Below, piece by piece: positions 5,692 to 6,751 of a stretch of 6,751 nt of DNA (position 1 is its first letter; each line of letters opens with the position of its first letter). This DNA is from Thermofontimicrobium_A sp034505795. GTDB lineage: Bacteria; Zhuqueibacterota; Zhuqueibacteria; Thermofontimicrobiales; Thermofontimicrobiaceae. Below the pieces are notes generated by a model. That model searched no databases. It had not been told where the DNA came from and saw nothing but the letters and a program-made list of their open reading frames with translations. Made by a program: the position numbers and the translations under genes. Where the stretch lies: the NCBI GenBank assembly GCA_034505795.1, contig JAPDQM010000167.1, forward strand, positions 1 through 6,751, in the 5' to 3' direction.

Positions 5692-6751
5692 CTATTGTGC
5701 CTTTAAAATCACCAGAGTCAAATCATCATGCCGCTCATGATCACCAACAAACGTGGCAATGTCCTGCAGCAGTCTGGCTTTGATTTCTTTTGCATCCTGA
5801 TCGTGCAGCCGGTTTATCATTTGACACAGCCGCTGCTCTTCATATTCCTCATGCTGACGATTTCGAGCTTCAGTCACGCCATCGGTAAAGAGAACCAGTA
5901 CCTCACCAGGATGACAGGTAAGCTGCTCTTCTTCGAGCGTGGCCTGAAACTGCACGCCGCTGTCCAGACCGATAGCCATACCACCTGGTTCAATCAAATA
6001 GACCTGCTGTTGGTGTTGACTCCAATAAAGCAACGGGCAATGACCGGCGCGGCAAAACGTAAATTGACGAGTTGGCAAATCATAGATGCCATACAAGAGA
6101 CTGACAAAGGTTTTGCGATCGAATGTCTGAAACAGCAAGCGATTGGCTTGAATCAAAAGCTCCCTGGGCGAACGATAGATCGTCGCCAGCGATTCGAGCA
6201 CCCCTTTCACTTCGGCCATGTAGAATGCAGCTTCTGGGCCTTTGCCTGAGACATCACCGATGACGACCCCCAGCCGGCTGGTGTCGAATTCAAAGAAATC
6301 AAAATAATCGCCGCCGATTTCATTGGCCGTAATGCAAGCAGCAGCAATGTCCAGCGCTTCTGGCTGCGGCATGGTTCGAGGCAGTAATTTCATCTGGGCC
6401 TCGTGGGCAATTTTCAGCTCCTGCACATACCGCTCCTTCTCCAGCGACATTTTTACCAGACGGGCGTTCTCAATCGCCAGAGTCGCATGGTTCGCAAAAG
6501 CCGCCATCACGATGCTGTCGTCCGGCAAAAACCCATATTCCTCATGCTTAACAGCGAACAGAAGTCCCATCACCTGCTCGTTTGAAATCAACGGCACCCC
6601 CAGCAATGAACCTGAGCCCTTTTGCCAATGCCGTACCTTGGCCGTTAATTTATTCTGCGCCAGTTGCTCGATCAGCTTCACTCGCGGCGCAGCGACCATC
6701 GCTTGTTGAAGCGCGCGTGTGGCTGTGGCGAGTTCTGGCAATAATGATACC
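5692..6751 (-). CDS. GAF-PP2C serine phosphatase (SpoIIE/RsbU type), N-terminus cut by window edge
   Basis: The frame is open to the right edge (352 residues visible, no stop before 6751), so the true start lies outside. A TTG at 6741 is in frame but has no support as a start. Visible residues up to about 98 are the end of a GAF domain (LLGVPLISNEQVMGLLFAV at 49-67, then ATLAIENARL). A charged helix follows, ending in HEAQMKLLP, then a PP2C domain (about 130-352) with metal-binding acids in GGDYFD (Asp148), GDVSGKG (Asp166), FTDG (Asp290) and HDD (342-343), and CRAGHCPLLY (233-242). The C-terminal half closely resembles the 601-residue phosphatase (FTDGVTEARN against YTDGVTEAVN; HDDLTLVILKA against HDDITLLILKA), suggesting local duplication. 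It probably feeds the same STAS protein, but the 272-base gap makes it a likely separate transcript. Further sensor domains could lie beyond the edge. Confidence 0.92.
   Translation of the reverse strand, partial: VSLLPELATATRALQQAMVAAPRVKLIEQLAQNKLTAKVRHWQKGSGSLLGVPLISNEQVMGLLFAVKHEEYGFLPDDSIVMAAFANHATLAIENARLVKMSLEKERYVQELKIAHEAQMKLLPRTMPQPEALDIAAACITANEIGGDYFDFFEFDTSRLGVVIGDVSGKGPEAAFYMAEVKGVLESLATIYRSPRELLIQANRLLFQTFDRKTFVSLLYGIYDLPTRQFTFCRAGHCPLLYWSQHQQQVYLIEPGGMAIGLDSGVQFQATLEEEQLTCHPGEVLVLFTDGVTEARNRQHEEYEEQRLCQMINRLHDQDAKEIKARLLQDIATFVGDHERHDDLTLVILKAQ

Noticed and set aside
5728..6249. Plus-strand open frame of 173 codons opposite the right-edge phosphatase
   Set aside because: It is antisense to the conserved PP2C domain and shows no recognisable domain or ribosome binding site.

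Overview
The window is a bacterial chromosomal segment read almost entirely from the minus strand. Its core is a partner-switching signalling locus. In transcription order (high to low coordinates) it holds: a GAF-PP2C (SpoIIE-type) phosphatase cut by the right edge (5692-6751); a 272-bp gap; a STAS anti-sigma-factor antagonist (RsbV/SpoIIAA type, 5072-5419); an HATPase_c anti-sigma-factor serine kinase (RsbW/SpoIIAB type, 4587-5045); a 601-residue GAF-GAF-PP2C phosphatase (RsbU type, 2781-4586); and a response-regulator-PP2C fusion (1604-2749). After a 214-bp gap come a thioredoxin-TPR chaperedoxin of the CnoX/YbbN family (571-1389), a hairpin terminator (520-541), and the N-terminal part of a molybdenum hydroxylase large subunit of the xanthine dehydrogenase family (1-368), cut by the left edge.

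How the genes fit together: in the known RsbU/V/W scheme the kinase phosphorylates the STAS protein on a serine, PP2C phosphatases remove that phosphate, and the unphosphorylated STAS protein draws the kinase away from its target. Here one STAS/kinase pair lies among three PP2C phosphatases with different sensory parts: GAF, GAF-GAF, and a phosphorylatable receiver domain. Catalytic and binding residues look intact in all five proteins. STAS, kinase, GAF-GAF-PP2C and REC-PP2C lie close together (26, 0 and 31 bp apart) and probably form one operon. The right-edge phosphatase probably belongs to a separate transcript. No sigma factor, histidine kinase or other obvious target is in the window, so the output is unknown. 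The components are all known families; the stacking of inputs is the notable part.

Organism: moderate GC (somewhat under half, by eye), clear Shine-Dalgarno sites before most genes, and GAF/receiver-linked SpoIIE phosphatases beside a CnoX with a CxxC motif. This suits a Gram-negative, environmental lineage, for example the FCB/Calditrichota/KSB1-like groups. That is a weak guess, since no marker gene is present. I saw no tRNA, rRNA, CRISPR array, insertion sequence or recombination site. Three frames (STAS, kinase, REC-PP2C) are open upstream of the likely start; I chose the internal starts that have a good ribosome binding site.
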